64,000 nucleotides of DNA from an uncultured Blautia sp. (GTDB lineage: Bacteria > Bacillota > Clostridia > Lachnospirales > Lachnospiraceae): positions 1 to 64,000 of the forward strand of contig CALBGI010000057.1 of the NCBI GenBank assembly GCA_937893675.1, written 5' to 3'. The notes beneath the pieces are model-generated. The model saw only the letters and a list, made by a program, of their open reading frames with translations, was not told the DNA's origin and searched no databases. Position numbers and translations under genes: made by a program. Positions 41,901 to 51,206 of this stretch are shown here, piece by piece (the stretch's first letter is position 1; the number at the start of each line of letters is the position of its first letter).

Positions 41901-42947
41901 ATGGATAATATTCAAAATGAAACTTTTTACAACAAAGTAATAGAATTGTTCCAAAATGCCAAGAAAAATTTGTCTACGGCAGTAAATATGACAATGGTAT
42001 ATTCCTATTATGAAGTAGGGAGGATGATCGTTTAAGAAGAACAAGGCGGAAAAGAACGTGCAGCATATGGAAAGTATATCTTGAAAGAATTGTCCCAGAG
42101 GTTAACGCAGAAATTTGGAAGAGGATATTCATATGATAATTTAAAACTGATGCGTAAATTTTATCTGGTTTATTCCAAAGACTCAATTGGGGAAACACCG
42201 TTTCCCCAATCTGAAAAACTTCCAGTTACACAGGAAGGAAGAAAATTTTATCTGAGTTGGTCTCATTATCTCATCCTTATGAGGATAAATAATGTTTATG
42301 AACGTCATTTTTATGAAATAGAGTCCTATAGAAATGGATGGAGCAAAGATGAACTGGCGCGTCAGTATGGAAGTTCACTTTATGAGCGACTTGCGTTAAG
42401 TAGAGATAAAGAAGAAGTAATGCGCCTTGCAACAGAAGGCCAGATGATTGAAAAGCCAGAAGATATACTCAAAGATCCTTATATTTTAGAGTTTACAGGA
42501 CTTCCTGAACTGGCTACTTATTCTGAATCAGAATTGGAGAATAAAATTATAGATAACCTGCAGAAGTTTTTGTTGGAATTGGGAAGAGGATTTACTTTTG
42601 TAGGGAGACAGGTTAGATTAACATTTGAAGAAGAACATTTTCGTGTGGACTTAGTATTTTACAATCGTTTACTGCGTTGCTTTGTATTGTTCGATTTGAA
42701 GATTGGTCAGTTAAAACATCAAGACATAGGACAGATGCAGATGTATGTTAATTATTATGATCGAAAAGTTAAATTGGATGATGAAAATTCAACAATAGGT
42801 ATTATTATTTGTAAAGACAAGAAAGATGCTATTGTGGAAATGACTTTACCTGAAGATAATAATCAAATATTTGCAAGTAAATACGAAACAGTGCTTCCAA
42901 GTAAAGAAGAATTACAAAAATTGCTGGAAGACAAAAATTTTGAATAA
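41901..42947 (+). pseudogene. DUF1016 (YhcG-type) nuclease-like gene with nonsense mutation
   Basis: The full frame would encode 348 residues: an N-terminal DUF1016_N winged-helix region (NIQNETFYNKVIELFQNAKK) and a C-terminal PD-(D/E)XK domain (FRVDLVFYNRLLRCFVLFDL then KIGQLKHQDIGQMQMYVNYY). The family occurs next to restriction-modification and mobile DNA. Codon 45 is TAA (42033-42035), where relatives have a sense codon before EEQGGKERAAYGKYI. The rest is intact, so the break is recent. A protein from an internal start (TTG 42081 and later) would lack the N-terminal helices. A weak AAAGG precedes the ATG. Confidence 0.72.
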
Positions 42948-42956
42948 AAGTATGTG

Positions 42957-42980
42957 AATACTCGATAGAGTATTTTGTAT
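42957..42980 (+). terminator. Terminator-like hairpin after the DUF1016 pseudogene
   Basis: AATACTC (42957-42963) pairs with GAGTATT (42968-42974), loop GATA, followed by TTGTATT. Confidence 0.5.
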
Positions 42981-43138
42981 TATGTTATGACTAATATTTT
43001 GTGACTTTTCGCGTCAAAATTGTGAAAAGTTCAATATAAGACAATACTGTTTTCTGATTTTGAGGTTTTCATTACGAATAAAATTTTTAGGAGTGGCTGA
43101 TATTGAACGTATCAAAAGTCACAAAGGAGAGATTGGCT

Positions 43139-45127
43139 ATGGACAAATTTGTTTTAAAAGCTCCATATAAGCCAACCGGCGACCAGCCCCAGGCGATCGA
43201 AGCGCTTGTCAAAGGTTTCAGAGAAGGAAATCAGTGCGAAACCCTTTTGGGGGTAACCGGTTCTGGCAAAACTTTTACAATGGCGAATGTCATTCAACAA
43301 TTAAACAAACCAACCCTTATTCTGGCGCACAATAAAACGCTTGCTGCACAGTTATATGGAGAATTCAAAGAATTCTTTCCGGACAACGCAGTGGAATATT
43401 TCGTATCCTACTACGATTACTATCAGCCGGAGGCCTACGTCCCTTCCACCGACACCTACATTGCCAAGGATTCCTCTGTCAACGAAGAGATAGACAAGCT
43501 GCGGCTGTCTGCTACCGCGGCGTTGATCGAACGGCGGGACGTGATCATTGTATCCAGTGTTTCCTGCATTTACGGTCTGGGTGAGCCTGAGAATTTCGAG
43601 AAGATGATGGTTTCTCTGCGGCCGGGAGACGAAAAAGAGCGGGATGATGTGATTCGCCGGCTTGTGGATATTCAGTATACCAGGAATGAGATGGATTTTC
43701 ATCGAGGTACTTTTCGGGTGCGCGGGGATGTGCTGGAGATCTTTCCTGCGGACAGAGGGGACAGCGCCATCCGCGTGGAATTTTTCGGCGATGAGATTGA
43801 CCGGATCACGGAGATCGATGTACTTACGGGAGAGATCAAATGCCGCCTGGAGCATGTGGCGATTTTTCCGGCATCCCATTATGTGGTTCCTATGGAGCAG
43901 ATTCTGCGGGCTGCGGATTCCATTGAAAAAGAGATGCAGGAGCAGGTGGCTTATTTCAAAAGTGAGGACAAGCTTCTGGAGGCGCAGAGGATTTCGGAGC
44001 GGACAAACTTTGACATTGAGATGATGAAAGAGACCGGCTTTTGTTCCGGCATCGAAAATTATTCCAGACATCTGTCGGGGGCAAAGCCGGGAGAGCCGCC
44101 GCAGACGTTGCTGGATTATTTTCCCGATGACTTTCTTCTTATTATTGATGAGTCTCACAAGACAGTGCCCCAGGTGGGGGGAATGTATGCCGGTGACCAG
44201 AGCCGCAAGCAGACGCTGGTGGACTATGGTTTTCGTCTTCCTTCCGCAAAGGACAACCGTCCTTTAAATTTTCAGGAATTTGAGCAAAAGCTTGACCAGG
44301 TGCTCTTTGTGTCGGCGACTCCGGGGGAATACGAGGCGGATCACGAGCTTTTGCGTGCGGAACAGCTCATAAGGCCCACCGGCCTTCTGGATCCAAGAGT
44401 GGAAGTACGTCCGGTAGAAGGACAAATTGACGATCTGGTCAAGGAAGTCAATCAGGAAATAGAGAAGAAAAACAAAGTGCTGATCACCACGCTTACCAAG
44501 CGCATGGCCGAGGATTTGACGGATTACATGAAGGAGATTGGAATCCGTGTGCGGTATCTGCATTCGGATGTAGACACACTGGAGCGCGCCCAGATCATCC
44601 GGGACATGCGTCTGGATGTCTTTGACGTGCTGGTAGGCATCAATCTGCTGCGAGAGGGTCTGGATATTCCGGAAATCACGCTGGTTGCGATCCTGGATGC
44701 GGATAAGGAAGGCTTTCTCCGTTCGGAAACGTCTCTGATCCAGACCATAGGGCGTGCGGCGCGAAACAGCGAGGGTCATGTCATCATGTATGCGGACGTC
44801 ATGACGGATTCCATGAGAAAAGCCATTGAGGAGACAAGCCGCCGCCGGGCTCTGCAGGAAGCATATAATCAGGAGCACGGGATCACGCCGACGACGATCA
44901 AAAAGGCAGTGCGTGATCTGATCGCGGTTTCCAAAAAGGTTGCGGAGACAGAGGTCAAACTTTCCAAGGATCCGGAATCCATGAACAAAAAGGAACTGAC
45001 CAGGCTGATCGCTCAGGTGGAGAAGCAGATGCGTGCAGCAGCGGCAGATCTGAATTTCGAGCAGGCGGCGGAATTGAGAGATAAGATGATTGAGCTGAAA
45101 AAGAGTCTGCAGGAGATTAATGGGTAA
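43139..45127 (+). CDS. uvrB: Excinuclease ABC subunit B
   Basis: This 662-residue DNA damage-recognition helicase of nucleotide excision repair has Walker A GVTGSGKT (about 38-45). The beta-hairpin region follows (YYDYYQPEAYVPSTDTYIAK), then helicase motifs (DESHKT, GINLLREGLDIPE, QTIGRAARN) and a C-terminal UVR domain (from about residue 615) that binds UvrC. ATG at 43139 is chosen because AAAGGAGAG precedes it and the family starts MDKF-type; a TTG 12 codons upstream also has a possible ribosome binding site. uvrA is not adjacent. The gene follows the AT-rich island directly. Confidence 0.95.
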   Translation: MDKFVLKAPYKPTGDQPQAIEALVKGFREGNQCETLLGVTGSGKTFTMANVIQQLNKPTLILAHNKTLAAQLYGEFKEFFPDNAVEYFVSYYDYYQPEAYVPSTDTYIAKDSSVNEEIDKLRLSATAALIERRDVIIVSSVSCIYGLGEPENFEKMMVSLRPGDEKERDDVIRRLVDIQYTRNEMDFHRGTFRVRGDVLEIFPADRGDSAIRVEFFGDEIDRITEIDVLTGEIKCRLEHVAIFPASHYVVPMEQILRAADSIEKEMQEQVAYFKSEDKLLEAQRISERTNFDIEMMKETGFCSGIENYSRHLSGAKPGEPPQTLLDYFPDDFLLIIDESHKTVPQVGGMYAGDQSRKQTLVDYGFRLPSAKDNRPLNFQEFEQKLDQVLFVSATPGEYEADHELLRAEQLIRPTGLLDPRVEVRPVEGQIDDLVKEVNQEIEKKNKVLITTLTKRMAEDLTDYMKEIGIRVRYLHSDVDTLERAQIIRDMRLDVFDVLVGINLLREGLDIPEITLVAILDADKEGFLRSETSLIQTIGRAARNSEGHVIMYADVMTDSMRKAIEETSRRRALQEAYNQEHGITPTTIKKAVRDLIAVSKKVAETEVKLSKDPESMNKKELTRLIAQVEKQMRAAAADLNFEQAAELRDKMIELKKSLQEING

Positions 45128-45152
45128 AATTGAAAAAAATTTGTGAACGATA

Positions 45153-45181
45153 TTGACAAATAACAAGTTCAGTGCTATCTT
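45153..45181 (+). promoter_or_regulatory. hrcA operon promoter
   Basis: TTGACA (45153-45158), 17 bases, TATCTT (45176-45181). The CIRCE element begins at about +6. Confidence 0.75.
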
Positions 45182-45193
45182 AAATCATAGATG

Positions 45194-45220
45194 TTAGCAC
45201 TCCGTTTCGATGAGTGCTAA
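45194..45220. promoter_or_regulatory. CIRCE operator (HrcA site) of hrcA-grpE-dnaK-dnaJ
   Basis: TTAGCACTC-N9-GAGTGCTAA, perfect. With the groESL copy it places both chaperone operons under HrcA. Confidence 0.97.
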
Positions 45221-45250
45221 CAAAAGAAAGAACAGCGGGGAGGTGTGTGC

Positions 45251-46291
45251 ATGGAACATGAATTAGATGATCGCAAAAAGAAAATACTGAAAGCCATCAT
45301 CAAAACATATATGGAGACCGGAGAACCGGTTGGCTCCAGAACGATTTCCAAGTACACGGACTTAAATGTCAGCTCCGCCACCATTCGCAATGAAATGTCG
45401 GATCTGACAGATATGGGGTATATTGTACAGCCCCATACCTCGGCGGGCAGGATTCCTTCCGATAAAGGCTACCGCCTTTATGTGGATGAGCTGATGAAGG
45501 AGAAAGAGGAAGAGGTTGCGGAAATTCGGGATCTGATGATCGAGAAGACCGATAAAATGGAGAAGGTGCTGAAAAAGGTAGTTCAGGTGCTTGCCTCCAA
45601 CACCAATTACGCGACCATGATCTCCGTTCCCCAGTACAGCGGGAGCCGCCTGAAGTTTATCCAGCTTTCCAGAGTAAACGAGCTGCAGCTTGTGGCTGTA
45701 GTTGTGTGCGAGGGCAATGTCATCCGCAACCAGCTTATCAATCTGAACGAGGAGATGAGCGATGAAACCATACTGAAGCTGAATCTTCTTTTCAACACGA
45801 ATTTGAACGGCGTACCCATTCAGGATATCAATCTTGGCATGATTGCCAGGCTGAAGGAACAGGCAGGCGCTCATGGAAGCGTTATTGCCACGGTGCTTGA
45901 TGCGGTAGCAGCCGCCATTCATGTGGACGAAGATGACCTGGAGATCTATACTTCGGGAGCGACCAACATTTTCAAATATCCGGAGCTTGCAGACAAGAGC
46001 AGAGCCAGTGAACTGATTTCTGCTTTTGAGGGAAAAAAAGAGCTGGCAGATCTTGTGAAGGAGCGTATGGCAGACACCGAGAACACTGGAATTCAGGTGT
46101 ACATCGGAGAGGAGATGCCGACGCAGACGATGAAGGACTGCAGCGTGGTGACGGCGACCTACGAGCTTGGCGAGGGGATGCACGGAACCATCGGAATCAT
46201 CGGCCCTAAGCGAATGGACTACGAGAGTGTGGTTGACAGTCTGAAGACCTTAAAGCTTCAGCTTGACGAGGCAATAAGAAAGAAAACATAG
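45251..46291 (+). CDS. hrcA: Heat-shock repressor HrcA
   Basis: This 346-residue CIRCE-binding repressor has a winged-helix N-terminus (DDRKKKILKAIIKTYMETGE, SRTISKY, SSATIRNEMSDLTDMGYI, PHTSAGRIPSDKGYR) and a GAF-like C-terminal domain. It needs GroEL to fold, so denatured proteins that occupy GroEL relieve repression. ATG at 45251 is seven bases after GGGGAGG; a GTG two codons upstream is less well placed. It is the first gene of its own regulated operon. Confidence 0.96.
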   Translation: MEHELDDRKKKILKAIIKTYMETGEPVGSRTISKYTDLNVSSATIRNEMSDLTDMGYIVQPHTSAGRIPSDKGYRLYVDELMKEKEEEVAEIRDLMIEKTDKMEKVLKKVVQVLASNTNYATMISVPQYSGSRLKFIQLSRVNELQLVAVVVCEGNVIRNQLINLNEEMSDETILKLNLLFNTNLNGVPIQDINLGMIARLKEQAGAHGSVIATVLDAVAAAIHVDEDDLEIYTSGATNIFKYPELADKSRASELISAFEGKKELADLVKERMADTENTGIQVYIGEEMPTQTMKDCSVVTATYELGEGMHGTIGIIGPKRMDYESVVDSLKTLKLQLDEAIRKKT

Positions 46292-46309
46292 AAAGGCGGT
46301 AGAAACATC

Positions 46310-46942
46310 GTGTCAGAAGAAACGAAGAGCACGGTAGAAACACCCGAGGAAGAATTGAAGAATCAGGAGGCGCAGGAGACCGAGGAGCAGACAAGGGAAG
46401 AAAATCCGGCAGAGGAAGAAGCCGGACAGACCGAAGAAACCGCGGAGGAAGCTTCTGCAGAAGCCCCGGAAGGCAAGACAAAAACTTCATTCTTTGGCAA
46501 AAAGAAAAAAGAAAATAAATATGAACAGCAGATCGAGGAGCTGACAGACAGACTGAAACGCAGCATGGCAGAATTCGACAACTTCCGGAAACGGACAGAA
46601 AAAGAAAAAGCCAGCATGTATGTCATCGGTGCGAGGGAAATCGTTGAGAAAATCCTTCCGGTGGTTGACAATTTTGAGAGAGGTCTGGCGCAGGCCGCAG
46701 AGGGAGATGCCTTCGCAGAAGGCATGAAGATGATTTACAAACAGCTCATGACAACCTTAGATGAGCTGGGAGTCAAACCAATCGAGGCTGTTGGAAAAGA
46801 ATTTGACCCTGATTTTCACAATGCAGTGATGCATGTGGACGACGAGAGCGTCGGTGAGAATCTTGTGGTGGAAGAGTTCCAAAAAGGTTATACCTACAAG
46901 GATTTTGTAGTGAGACATAGCATGGTTAAGGTAGCGAACTGA
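46310..46942 (+). CDS. grpE: Nucleotide exchange factor GrpE
   Basis: This 210-residue co-chaperone drives ADP release from DnaK. The first 65 residues are Glu-rich and low in complexity, followed by a Lys patch (GKKKKENK). The coiled-coil stalk comes next (EQQIEELTDRLKRSMAEFDN, FRKRTEKEK) and then the C-terminal beta domain (PIEAVGKEFDPDFHNAVMHV). The start is GTG at 46310 with AAAGGCGG upstream. It is second in the hrcA operon. Confidence 0.96.
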   Translation: MSEETKSTVETPEEELKNQEAQETEEQTREENPAEEEAGQTEETAEEASAEAPEGKTKTSFFGKKKKENKYEQQIEELTDRLKRSMAEFDNFRKRTEKEKASMYVIGAREIVEKILPVVDNFERGLAQAAEGDAFAEGMKMIYKQLMTTLDELGVKPIEAVGKEFDPDFHNAVMHVDDESVGENLVVEEFQKGYTYKDFVVRHSMVKVAN

Positions 46943-47013
46943 CCAAAAGTTCAGGAGAAGTAAATCGAACTTCCTTGTAAAAATGTAGAAGATTATAGTA
47001 GGAGGAAAAAACA

Positions 47014-48900
47014 ATGGGAAAAATTATCGGAATTGACTTGGGAACCACAAACAGCTGTGTAGCAGTTATGGAGGGCGGCCAGCCCACCGTTATCGCAAAT
47101 ACAGAGGGTGCAAGAACCACACCGTCTGTGGTAGCTTTTACAAAAACAGGAGAGCGTCTGGTTGGTGAGCCTGCAAAACGTCAGGCAGTGACCAATGCAG
47201 AGAAGACCATTTCTTCCATTAAAAGAGAAATGGGAAGCGATTACCGTGTAAACATTGATGACAAGAAATATTCCCCACAGGAAATTTCTGCAATGATCCT
47301 TCAGAAACTGAAAAAAGACGCAGAAGGCTACCTTGGAGAGCAGGTTACCGAGGCGGTCATTACCGTTCCGGCATACTTCAACGACGCACAGCGTCAGGCG
47401 ACCAAGGATGCAGGCAAGATTGCAGGTCTGGATGTAAAACGTATCATCAACGAGCCGACAGCAGCAGCTCTTGCATACGGACTTGACAATGAAAAAGAAC
47501 AGAAGATCATGGTATACGACCTTGGCGGCGGTACCTTCGATGTGTCTGTCATTGAGATTGGCGACGGCGTTATCGAGGTTCTTTCCACAGCAGGAAACAA
47601 CCGTCTGGGCGGAGATGACTTTGACCAGAAGATCACAGACTACATGCTGGCAGAGTTCAAGAGAACAGAAGGCGTGGATCTCTCCAACGACAAAATGGCT
47701 CTGCAGAGACTGAAAGAGGCAGCAGAGAAAGCGAAGAAAGAGCTTTCCTCCGCAACCACCACAAACATCAACCTTCCGTTCATCACTGCAACTGCAGAGG
47801 GACCGAAGCATTTTGACATGAACCTGACCAGAGCAAAATTTGATGAGCTGACTCATGACCTGGTAGAAAAGACGGCAGAGCCGGTACGCCGTGCATTGTC
47901 CGATGCAGGCATCACCGCTTCTGAACTTGGCCAGGTGCTTCTGGTAGGCGGTTCCACCCGTGTACCGGCCGTTCAGGACAAAGTAAAACAGCTTACCGGC
48001 AAAGAGCCCAGCAAGAGCCTGAACCCGGATGAGTGCGTAGCCCTCGGCGCTTCCGTACAGGGCGGCAAGCTTGCAGGCGATGCAGGCGCAGGCGATATCC
48101 TTCTTCTGGATGTTACCCCGCTGTCTCTGTCCATTGAGACCATGGGCGGCATTGCAACAAGACTGATCGAGAGAAATACCACCATTCCGACCAAGAAGAG
48201 CCAGATTTTCTCCACAGCAGCAGACAACCAGACTGCCGTAGACATCAACGTAGTACAGGGCGAGCGTCAGTTTGCAAGAGATAACAAATCTCTGGGACAG
48301 TTCCGTCTGGACGGAATCCCGCCTGCACGCCGCGGTGTTCCGCAGATCGAGGTTACCTTTGACATTGACGCAAACGGCATTGTAAATGTATCTGCAAAAG
48401 ATCTGGGAACCGGAAAAGAGCAGCACATTACCATTACCGCAGGCTCCAACATGTCCGATGCAGAAATCGACAAGGCAGTGAAGGAAGCGGCTGAGTTTGA
48501 GGCACAGGACAAGAAGCGCAAAGAGGCGATTGACACCAAGAACAACGCAGATTCCATGGTATTCCAGGTTGAGAACGCACTGAAAGAGGCTGGCGACAAG
48601 CTGGACGCAAACGACAAGGCAGCAGTTGAGGCAGACCTGAATGCACTCAAAGAGCTTCTGTCACAGAATGCAGCAGCAGAGGAGCTGACAGATTCCCAGG
48701 TTGCAGATATCAAAGCAGCACAGGAAAAAATGATGGAGAGCGCACAGAAGCTGTTTTCCAAGATGTATGAGCAGACCCAGGGCGCAGCAGGCGGCCAGGC
48801 AGGTCCCGGACCGGATATGAACATGGGCGGCGGCGCTTCCCAGGGCGGAAACGAAGCAGGATACGATGATGTCGTAGACGCAGACTACAAAGAAGTCTAA
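47014..48900 (+). CDS. dnaK: Chaperone DnaK (Hsp70)
   Basis: This 628-residue ATP-dependent chaperone has an N-terminal actin-like ATPase (IGIDLGTTNSCVAVMEGG; AYGLDNEKEQKIMVYDLGGG; LVGGSTRVPAVQ). A linker leads to a beta-sandwich substrate domain (VTPLSLSIETMGG) and a Gly-rich C-terminal tail ending in VVDADYKEV. The Firmicute-type deletion in the ATPase domain is consistent with the short ILQKLKKDAE region. AGGAGG precedes the ATG. Confidence 0.98.
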   Translation: MGKIIGIDLGTTNSCVAVMEGGQPTVIANTEGARTTPSVVAFTKTGERLVGEPAKRQAVTNAEKTISSIKREMGSDYRVNIDDKKYSPQEISAMILQKLKKDAEGYLGEQVTEAVITVPAYFNDAQRQATKDAGKIAGLDVKRIINEPTAAALAYGLDNEKEQKIMVYDLGGGTFDVSVIEIGDGVIEVLSTAGNNRLGGDDFDQKITDYMLAEFKRTEGVDLSNDKMALQRLKEAAEKAKKELSSATTTNINLPFITATAEGPKHFDMNLTRAKFDELTHDLVEKTAEPVRRALSDAGITASELGQVLLVGGSTRVPAVQDKVKQLTGKEPSKSLNPDECVALGASVQGGKLAGDAGAGDILLLDVTPLSLSIETMGGIATRLIERNTTIPTKKSQIFSTAADNQTAVDINVVQGERQFARDNKSLGQFRLDGIPPARRGVPQIEVTFDIDANGIVNVSAKDLGTGKEQHITITAGSNMSDAEIDKAVKEAAEFEAQDKKRKEAIDTKNNADSMVFQVENALKEAGDKLDANDKAAVEADLNALKELLSQNAAAEELTDSQVADIKAAQEKMMESAQKLFSKMYEQTQGAAGGQAGPGPDMNMGGGASQGGNEAGYDDVVDADYKEV

Positions 48901-48928
48901 AGACTAACATAGGGAAAGAAAAACAATC

Positions 48929-50119
48929 ATGGCTGATAAGAGAGATTATTACGAGGTCCTCGGCGTAGACAAAAATGCCGATGACGCAACGCTCAAAAAA
49001 GCATATCGCCAGCTTGCCAAGAAGTATCACCCGGATGTAAATCCGGGTGATGCGGAGGCTGAAAAGAAATTTAAAGAGGCTACCGAGGCATACACCATCT
49101 TGAGTGACCCGGAAAAACGCCGTCAGTATGACCAGTTCGGCCATGCGGCATTTGAAAACGGAGGCGGCGGAGCAGGCGGCTTCGGCGGCTTTGATTTCAG
49201 CGGCGCGGATATGGGAGATATTTTCGGAGACATTTTCGGAGATTTGTTCGGAGGCGGAAGCCGGAGAGGACGGACCAACAATGGCCCCATGAAAGGGGCA
49301 AACCTCCGGGCGCGGATCAACATTACCTTTGAGGAAGCTGTTTTCGGCTGCGAGAAGGAGCTGGAGATCACGTTGAAGGACGAGTGTACCACCTGTCACG
49401 GAACCGGTGCGAAACCGGGAACCTCCCCGGTGACCTGTCCGAAGTGTAACGGAGAAGGACAGATTGTTTATACACAGCAGTCCATGTTCGGTATGGTGCG
49501 GAACGTTCAGACCTGTCCGGAATGTAACGGAACCGGAAAGGTCATCAAGGAGAAATGTACCACCTGCCGCGGAACAGGATATACCTCTTCGCGGAAAAAG
49601 ATCCAGGTGTCCGTTCCGGCAGGTATTGACAATGGGCAGAGCATCCGTATCCGGGAAAAAGGCGAGCCGGGCACCAATGGCGGTCCCAGAGGCGATCTGC
49701 TGGTAGAGGTGAATGTGGCGAGACATCCGATCTTCCAGAGACAGGATATGAATATTTTCTCCACAGCGCCCGTTACTTTTGCCCAGGCGGCTCTCGGCGG
49801 CGAAGTGCGCATCAATACGGTGGACGGTGAGGTTGCCTACGAGGTGAAGCCGGGAACACAGACAGATACACGTATCCGTCTCAAAGGAAAGGGTGTGCCG
49901 TCCCTCCGCAATCGCAATGTGCGGGGCGATCATTATGTAACCCTGGTAGTTCAGGTTCCCACCGGATTGTCCCATGAGGCGAAAGAAGCGCTGAAGCGTT
50001 TTGACGAGGCCTGCGGCAACAGTCTGCACACTTCCGGTACAAAGAGTGAGAACGGCGAAAAAGGTGAAAAAAAGAAAAAAAGCTTTATGGATAAGCTGAA
50101 AGAAACCTTTGAAGAGTAA
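48929..50119 (+). CDS. dnaJ: Chaperone DnaJ (Hsp40)
   Basis: This 396-residue protein has a J domain (1-70, with YHPDVNPGD supplying the HPD that stimulates DnaK). A Gly/Phe-rich linker follows (GGGGAGGFGGFDFS), then four CXXCXGXG zinc motifs (CTTCHGTG, CPKCNGEG, CPECNGTG, CTTCRGTG) and two C-terminal substrate-binding barrels. It ends in a Lys-rich segment. It closes the HrcA-controlled operon before a terminator. Confidence 0.97.
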   Translation: MADKRDYYEVLGVDKNADDATLKKAYRQLAKKYHPDVNPGDAEAEKKFKEATEAYTILSDPEKRRQYDQFGHAAFENGGGGAGGFGGFDFSGADMGDIFGDIFGDLFGGGSRRGRTNNGPMKGANLRARINITFEEAVFGCEKELEITLKDECTTCHGTGAKPGTSPVTCPKCNGEGQIVYTQQSMFGMVRNVQTCPECNGTGKVIKEKCTTCRGTGYTSSRKKIQVSVPAGIDNGQSIRIREKGEPGTNGGPRGDLLVEVNVARHPIFQRQDMNIFSTAPVTFAQAALGGEVRINTVDGEVAYEVKPGTQTDTRIRLKGKGVPSLRNRNVRGDHYVTLVVQVPTGLSHEAKEALKRFDEACGNSLHTSGTKSENGEKGEKKKKSFMDKLKETFEE

Positions 50120-50129
50120 GACTTTACAG

Positions 50130-50160
50130 AAAAGAGGGAATCCCCCTCTTTTCTTTTTTT
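50130..50160 (+). terminator. dnaJ terminator
   Basis: AAAAGAGGG (50130-50138) pairs with CCCTCTTTT (50144-50152), followed by CTTTTTTT. Confidence 0.85.
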
Positions 50161-50215
50161 GAGTTTTCGTGTAAAATATAAGATTAGGATAGAAGGCGCT
50201 AAAGGAGAGCATGAG

Positions 50216-51205
50216 ATGAAGTGGAAGAAATTTAAAATAAAAACGAAAACAGAGGCAGAGGATATCATCATCAGCACTCTGTACGATATTGGCCTGGAAG
50301 GCGCGCAGATTGAGGATAATGTTCCTCTGACCGCACTGGAAAAGGAGCAGATGTTTGTCGACATTCTTCCCCAGCCTGCACCGGATGACGGAACAGCATA
50401 CCTGAGCTTCTTTGTGGAGGAGACAGAAGACGGAAAGCTTCTGAAAAACGGGGAAGAGACGGACGAGGAAGCCATTCTTTTGGAAGTGAAGGCAGAGCTT
50501 GCGCTTCTGAGAAGCTTCTGTGATATCGGTGAGGGAAGTATTGCCGTGGATGAGACAGAGGACATTGACTGGATCAATAACTGGAAGCAGTATTTTAAAC
50601 AGTTTTATGTGGACGATATTCTGATCGTACCTTCCTGGGAAGAAGTCAAGGAAGAAGACAAGGACAAGATGATCCTTCACATTGACCCGGGCACCGCTTT
50701 TGGTACCGGAATGCACGAGACCACCCAGCTTGTGATCCGCCAGCTGAAAAAATATGTGACAACTGACACCGAGCTTCTGGATGTGGGAACGGGAAGCGGA
50801 ATCCTTGGCATTATCGCCCTGAAGCTGGGAGCAAAGCATGTACTGGGAACAGACCTTGATCCCTGCGCGATTCCGGCCGTTGCAGAGAACAAAGAAGCCA
50901 ATGAGATTGCGGATGAGGCTTTTGATATGATGATTGGCAATATCATCGATGACAAAGAAGTTCAGGATGCTGCAGGTTATGGGAAATATGATATCGTAGC
51001 TGCGAACATTCTGGCAGATGTGCTCGTGCCTCTGACACCGGTGATCGTAAACCAGATGAAAACAGGAGCTTACTATATCACCTCCGGTATTCTGAACGTA
51101 AAAGAAGAGGTTGTGGTACAGGCAGTGAAGAACGCAGGCCTGACGCTCGTGGAAGTCACCCGCCAGGGTGAGTGGGTGTCTGTGACTGCAAGAAAGGACT
51201 TTTAG
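50216..51205 (+). CDS. prmA: Ribosomal protein L11 methyltransferase
   Basis: This 329-residue SAM-dependent enzyme trimethylates ribosomal protein L11. It has an N-terminal substrate-recognition domain (about 1-60), a linker (WINNWKQYFKQFYVDD) and a Rossmann domain with PGTAFGTGMHETTQL, motif I LDVGTGSGILGIIAL (about 188-202) and VAANILADVL. The ATG at 50216 follows AAAGGAGAGC. prmA-rsmE downstream of dnaJ is a conserved Firmicute order. Confidence 0.94.
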   Translation: MKWKKFKIKTKTEAEDIIISTLYDIGLEGAQIEDNVPLTALEKEQMFVDILPQPAPDDGTAYLSFFVEETEDGKLLKNGEETDEEAILLEVKAELALLRSFCDIGEGSIAVDETEDIDWINNWKQYFKQFYVDDILIVPSWEEVKEEDKDKMILHIDPGTAFGTGMHETTQLVIRQLKKYVTTDTELLDVGTGSGILGIIALKLGAKHVLGTDLDPCAIPAVAENKEANEIADEAFDMMIGNIIDDKEVQDAAGYGKYDIVAANILADVLVPLTPVIVNQMKTGAYYITSGILNVKEEVVVQAVKNAGLTLVEVTRQGEWVSVTARKDF

Positions 51206-51206
51206 G

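Noticed and set aside
43015..43055. Inverted repeat ACTTTTC...GAAAAGT upstream of uvrB as an operator
   Set aside because: Short arms in AT-rich DNA; no second half-site match to a LexA box and no promoter alignment that would make it meaningful.
43139..43390. Mosaic uvrB with a foreign 5' end
   Set aside because: The first 250 bases look somewhat richer in A/T than the rest, but the protein is normal there and the difference is too small to judge by eye.
48710..50839. 709-codon open frame on the minus strand across dnaJ and prmA
   Set aside because: It is opposite strongly conserved chaperone and methyltransferase genes; long antisense frames are common in this codon usage. No family features, no ribosome binding site.
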